From: Nitrospira sp.
GTDB taxonomy: Bacteria > Nitrospirota > Nitrospiria > Nitrospirales > Nitrospiraceae
Direction of reading: 5' to 3'
Assembly: GCA_022842445.1 (NCBI GenBank)
Contig: JALHPO010000010.1
Location: 1 to 64,000, forward strand
Length of the DNA stretch: 64,000 nucleotides
In this document: in pieces, positions 61,438 to 64,000 of the stretch
Numbering within the stretch: the stretch's first letter is position 1
Layout of the letters: each line of letters starts with the position of its first letter
Position numbers and translations under genes: made by a program
The notes under the pieces: model-generated
Database searches by the model: none
What the model was told of the DNA's origin: nothing
The model's input: only the letters and a program-made list of their open reading frames with translations

Positions 61438-62757
61438 CTACGATGAGCGAAGAGTTCTGATTGCTTCCAACGTACGTTCTATTTCACCGGCGACGTTGAA
61501 CAGGCTCGGCGCGAGCCTGACGTATTTTGCTGCGTAGGGGGTCACGCTACCGACGATCCCTCGTTGACTGAGCTTCTCTACCACCGTGCGAGGCATCAGA
61601 CCGGCCATTTCAAAGCACACGATCCCAGCCGAGAGGTCCTGCGACATCGGTGTCTGCAGCGTGACATGCGGCATGGTGGCTAAGCCCTGCTTCAACTGTT
61701 GGCTGAGTTCATAAATGCGTTGCGTCACCTTGGATTTGCCGATGGTCTGATGAAATGTGAAGGCTTCATCGAGTGCCCAACGATGTTCAAATGAGTGAAA
61801 TCCGCCCGGCGTCATATGAACCGATTGCGGGAGAGTCTTCGAGGATTTGTTCTCCATCCAGAGGTCATAAGCCTGCGAACTGAAGGTCGGGATGGTGGCT
61901 TGGGCGACAGGCCAGGCCTGTGGATTGCCCCAGACGAGGCCGGTCCCTCGCGGACCGAACATCCATTTGTGAGTTCCGGCGATCAGAAAATCGCAGCCGA
62001 GCTCGCTGAGCCGGAAGTCCTCGACCCCCAAGGCATGCACTCCGTCCACACAGAAGATGACCCGGTCCTGCTCATCCCGGGAGCGATTGATAGCTTGGAT
62101 CGCGCGAGCCATCTCATGAATCGGCAGTTTGAGTCCTGTGCTGGAATGGACCCAGGTGACTGCGATAATGCGTGTCGCAGGAGTGATCGCCATTCGCAGA
62201 GACTCCACCAGCTTCTCACGAGAGACGGTCTTAAGGGACTGATAGAGGGGAATCTGACGAACCATGGCACCCGTCCGTTCGGCGCGGAGACGCAACGAGG
62301 TTTCCGTCGAGTAATGGTCGTGTGTCGTCGTCAGGATTTCCTGTCCGGCGCGAAGTTGTAACCCGCCATAGAGTAGGCCCAGCCCCATCGTCGTGCTGTC
62401 GGTGAGGGCAATATCGGTAGGATTAGCTCCCAGATAGTCAGCAGCAGCCTGGAGGACCCGCGCCTCCTGTTTCTCTTCATGCTCGAACCAATAGCCGATA
62501 GGGTTCGCATCCAAACCGGCGCGATGCCGTTCAATCGCGTTGCGCACCGGTGTGGGATGGGATGAGAGAAAAAACACGGCCAGATGGATGAGTTGAGGAG
62601 AGAGGGGAAACTGTGCCCGGACGTGATCCCAGCTCTCGAACGTGCGTGGTGGAGGTTGCTGATCGGCAAACGCGCGGGGGTAGGCGTTTGCCAGCACCGT
62701 CGCGCTCAAGGCCAGGCCAGTCCGCACCAGAAAACCCCGGCGGCCGATATCAGTCAT
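61438..62757 (-). CDS. Tat-exported class V aminotransferase (PLP enzyme)
   Basis: AGGAGGTGTT precedes the ATG at 62757. 439 aa. The N-terminus GRRGFLVRTGLALSATVLAN is a twin-arginine signal (R-R-x-F-L), so the enzyme is probably moved folded to the periplasm with its cofactor. The PLP fold has the Lys in IAGTHKWMFGPRGTG and an HDHYSTE cofactor segment, like NifS/isopenicillin-N-epimerase-type enzymes. The usual desulfurase Cys loop is not evident. Substrate unknown. Confidence 0.82.
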   Translation of the reverse strand: MTDIGRRGFLVRTGLALSATVLANAYPRAFADQQPPPRTFESWDHVRAQFPLSPQLIHLAVFFLSSHPTPVRNAIERHRAGLDANPIGYWFEHEEKQEARVLQAAADYLGANPTDIALTDSTTMGLGLLYGGLQLRAGQEILTTTHDHYSTETSLRLRAERTGAMVRQIPLYQSLKTVSREKLVESLRMAITPATRIIAVTWVHSSTGLKLPIHEMARAIQAINRSRDEQDRVIFCVDGVHALGVEDFRLSELGCDFLIAGTHKWMFGPRGTGLVWGNPQAWPVAQATIPTFSSQAYDLWMENKSSKTLPQSVHMTPGGFHSFEHRWALDEAFTFHQTIGKSKVTQRIYELSQQLKQGLATMPHVTLQTPMSQDLSAGIVCFEMAGLMPRTVVEKLSQRGIVGSVTPYAAKYVRLAPSLFNVAGEIERTLEAIRTLRSS

Positions 62758-62840
62758 AACACCTCCTCATTCGAATTCTCCCATACTCTACCGCTAGTTC
62801 AGAAATACTGGCAAGGAGGGGTGAATAGGGAACATGAGTC

Positions 62841-62860
62841 GTGGCTGGAGATCCAGCCAC
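62841..62860. terminator. 20-bp hairpin after gcvP
   Basis: GTGGCTGGA-GA-TCCAGCCAC is a perfect 9-2-9 inverted repeat 15 bp past the gcvP stop, without a clear T tract, so it is a probable hairpin rather than a proven terminator. Confidence 0.45.
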
Positions 62861-62875
62861 GTTAGGAGGTCATTG

Positions 62876-64000
62876 TTATGACTGATAGTGTTCGATCGGC
62901 GGGCAGCTGCAGATGAGATGGCGGTCGCCGTAGGCTTCGTCGATGCGGCTGACGCTCGGCCAGAACTTGTTGTTCCTGATCCAGGGAGCGGGAAATGCCG
63001 CCTGCTCGCGGCTGTAGGGACGGGTCCACTCCGAGGCCGTGACAATGGATGCTGTGTGGGGCGCGTTCTTCAGCAGATTGTTCGTCCTCGGCTGGCGCCC
63101 ATCGGCGATCTCCTGGATCTCGGCGCGGATTCGGATCAACGCCTCGCACATCCGATCGATCTCCGTCTTGGCTTCGCTTTCCGTCGGTTCGATCATCAGG
63201 GTGCCGGGTACTGGAAACGAAACGGTCGGTGCATGAAAGCCGTAGTCCATCAGCCGTTTCGCGACATCCATGGCTTCTACCCCGGCGCTCTCTTTGAACT
63301 CCCGCAGGTCCAGAATGAATTCATGCGCCACGAGCCCGGCGCCGCCGGCATAGAGAACCGGGTAATGCTTCTCCAGGCGCTTCGCCATATAGTTGGCGTT
63401 CAGAATGGCGACTTGGGTTGCTTTGGTCAATCCGTCACGGCCCATCAGCGCAATATAGACCCATGAAATTGGAAGGATGCCGGCGCTGCCGAATGGCGCG
63501 GCAGACACCGGACCAATGGCCTCAGGTCCTCCGAATTGTGTCACAGGGTGCCCGGGCAGCAACGGCGCGAGATGCTGTGCCGCTCCGATGGGACCCACGC
63601 CTGGTCCGCCGCCGCCGTGCGGAATGCAAAAGGTCTTATGGAGATTGAGGTGACAGATGTCCGCGCCGATATCGCCGGGACGGCAGAGGCCCACCATGGC
63701 ATTCATATTGGCGCCGTCCATGTAGACCTGTCCGCCATGGGTGTGGATGATTTGGCAAATGCGCCGTACGCCTGCCTCAAACACGCCGTGCGTGGAGGGA
63801 TAGGTCAGCATCACCGCCGCCAATCGATCCCGGTGTTCGGCCGCCTTGGCCTCAAGATCCTGAAGATCCACGTTGCCATGCGGATCGCAGCCCACGACCA
63901 CGACGGTCATGCCGGCCATGGCGGCGCTGGCAGGATTCGTTCCATGGGCTGACACGGGAATCAAACAGACATCGCGATGCGCCTCTCCTCTCGATCGATG
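62876..64000 (-). CDS. gcvP: glycine dehydrogenase (decarboxylating), C-terminal part
   Basis: The gene continues past the window edge; about 375 C-terminal residues are visible, in frame from base 64000. [20 protein letters not shown] is the start of the second half of P-protein; the PLP Lys is in [20 protein letters not shown]. The end [20 protein letters not shown] is the usual C-terminus. It decarboxylates glycine for the glycine cleavage system. Whether it is a full P-protein or the split GcvPB subunit cannot be decided from here. Confidence 0.95.
   Translation of the reverse strand, partial: HRSRGEAHRDVCLIPVSAHGTNPASAAMAGMTVVVVGCDPHGNVDLQDLEAKAAEHRDRLAAVMLTYPSTHGVFEAGVRRICQIIHTHGGQVYMDGANMNAMVGLCRPGDIGADICHLNLHKTFCIPHGGGGPGVGPIGAAQHLAPLLPGHPVTQFGGPEAIGPVSAAPFGSAGILPISWVYIALMGRDGLTKATQVAILNANYMAKRLEKHYPVLYAGGAGLVAHEFILDLREFKESAGVEAMDVAKRLMDYGFHAPTVSFPVPGTLMIEPTESEAKTEIDRMCEALIRIRAEIQEIADGRQPRTNNLLKNAPHTASIVTASEWTRPYSREQAAFPAPWIRNNKFWPSVSRIDEAYGDRHLICSCPPIEHYQS

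Overview
The window looks like a chromosomal segment of a Nitrospira-type bacterium (phylum Nitrospirota). This rests on moderately high GC, the gene content (stand-alone NuoF with a ferredoxin, an orphan ferredoxin:thioredoxin reductase catalytic subunit, a urate-oxidase-N-like membrane protein, a duplicated ThyX, DsrE/F-like proteins) and two copies of a short structured intergenic repeat of a kind I associate with Nitrospira genomes. The assignment is inference; there is no rRNA here to fix it.

Regions. (1) 1-6.6 kb: a partial gene, a Gly-coding 69-bp tandem repeat, a FAD/Rieske oxidoreductase, a PDZ lipoprotein and a large MscS-type channel. (2) 6.8-24.2 kb: a 16.7-kb integrated element in the 3' half of tRNA-Lys(TTT), bounded by a 45-bp repeat of the tRNA 3' end. 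A decayed integrase remnant of a second element lies just outside its left end. The element carries a DUF3800 protein, a possible HEPN-like protein, ribbon-helix-helix regulators, a HerA-like ATPase, a GIY-YIG nuclease, a replication gene with iteron-like repeats inside it, a partial phage tail module (tape measure, two stand-alone TipJ-N-terminus-like proteins, a tail-completion-like protein), an AlpA/excisionase-type gene and a tyrosine integrase. No capsid, portal, large terminase or lysis gene was recognised. (3) 24.3-44.9 kb: housekeeping genes purA, tRNA-Ala, an ABC-F ATPase, rarA, folE-queD, an A-type Fe-S carrier, ferredoxin-nuoF, mdh, a NorD-like VWA protein, an FTR catalytic subunit, an OmpR-type two-component system with a tiny membrane-protein gene beside it, smpB and dciA. 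(4) 44.9-52.9 kb: gyrA, gyrB, dnaN, dnaA and a probable oriC with DnaA boxes; recF is absent. (5) 52.9-64 kb: a DsrE/F/H-like trio, hisS, a double-domain ThyX, a TPR protein, a helicase-like protein without a P-loop, tRNA-Leu(CAG), a second tiny membrane-protein gene, a Tat-exported PLP enzyme and the C-terminal part of glycine dehydrogenase.

How parts work together. The two tiny membrane-protein genes (43.1 and 61.0 kb) share an almost identical upstream site: a 16-bp palindrome followed by three 5-mers at an exact 11-bp period and a -10-like hexamer at a fixed distance. That layout suits an OmpR-family regulator, and such a system (40.9-43.0 kb) sits next to one copy. The replication-initiation genes (dnaA, dnaN, gyrases, dciA) cluster around the probable origin.
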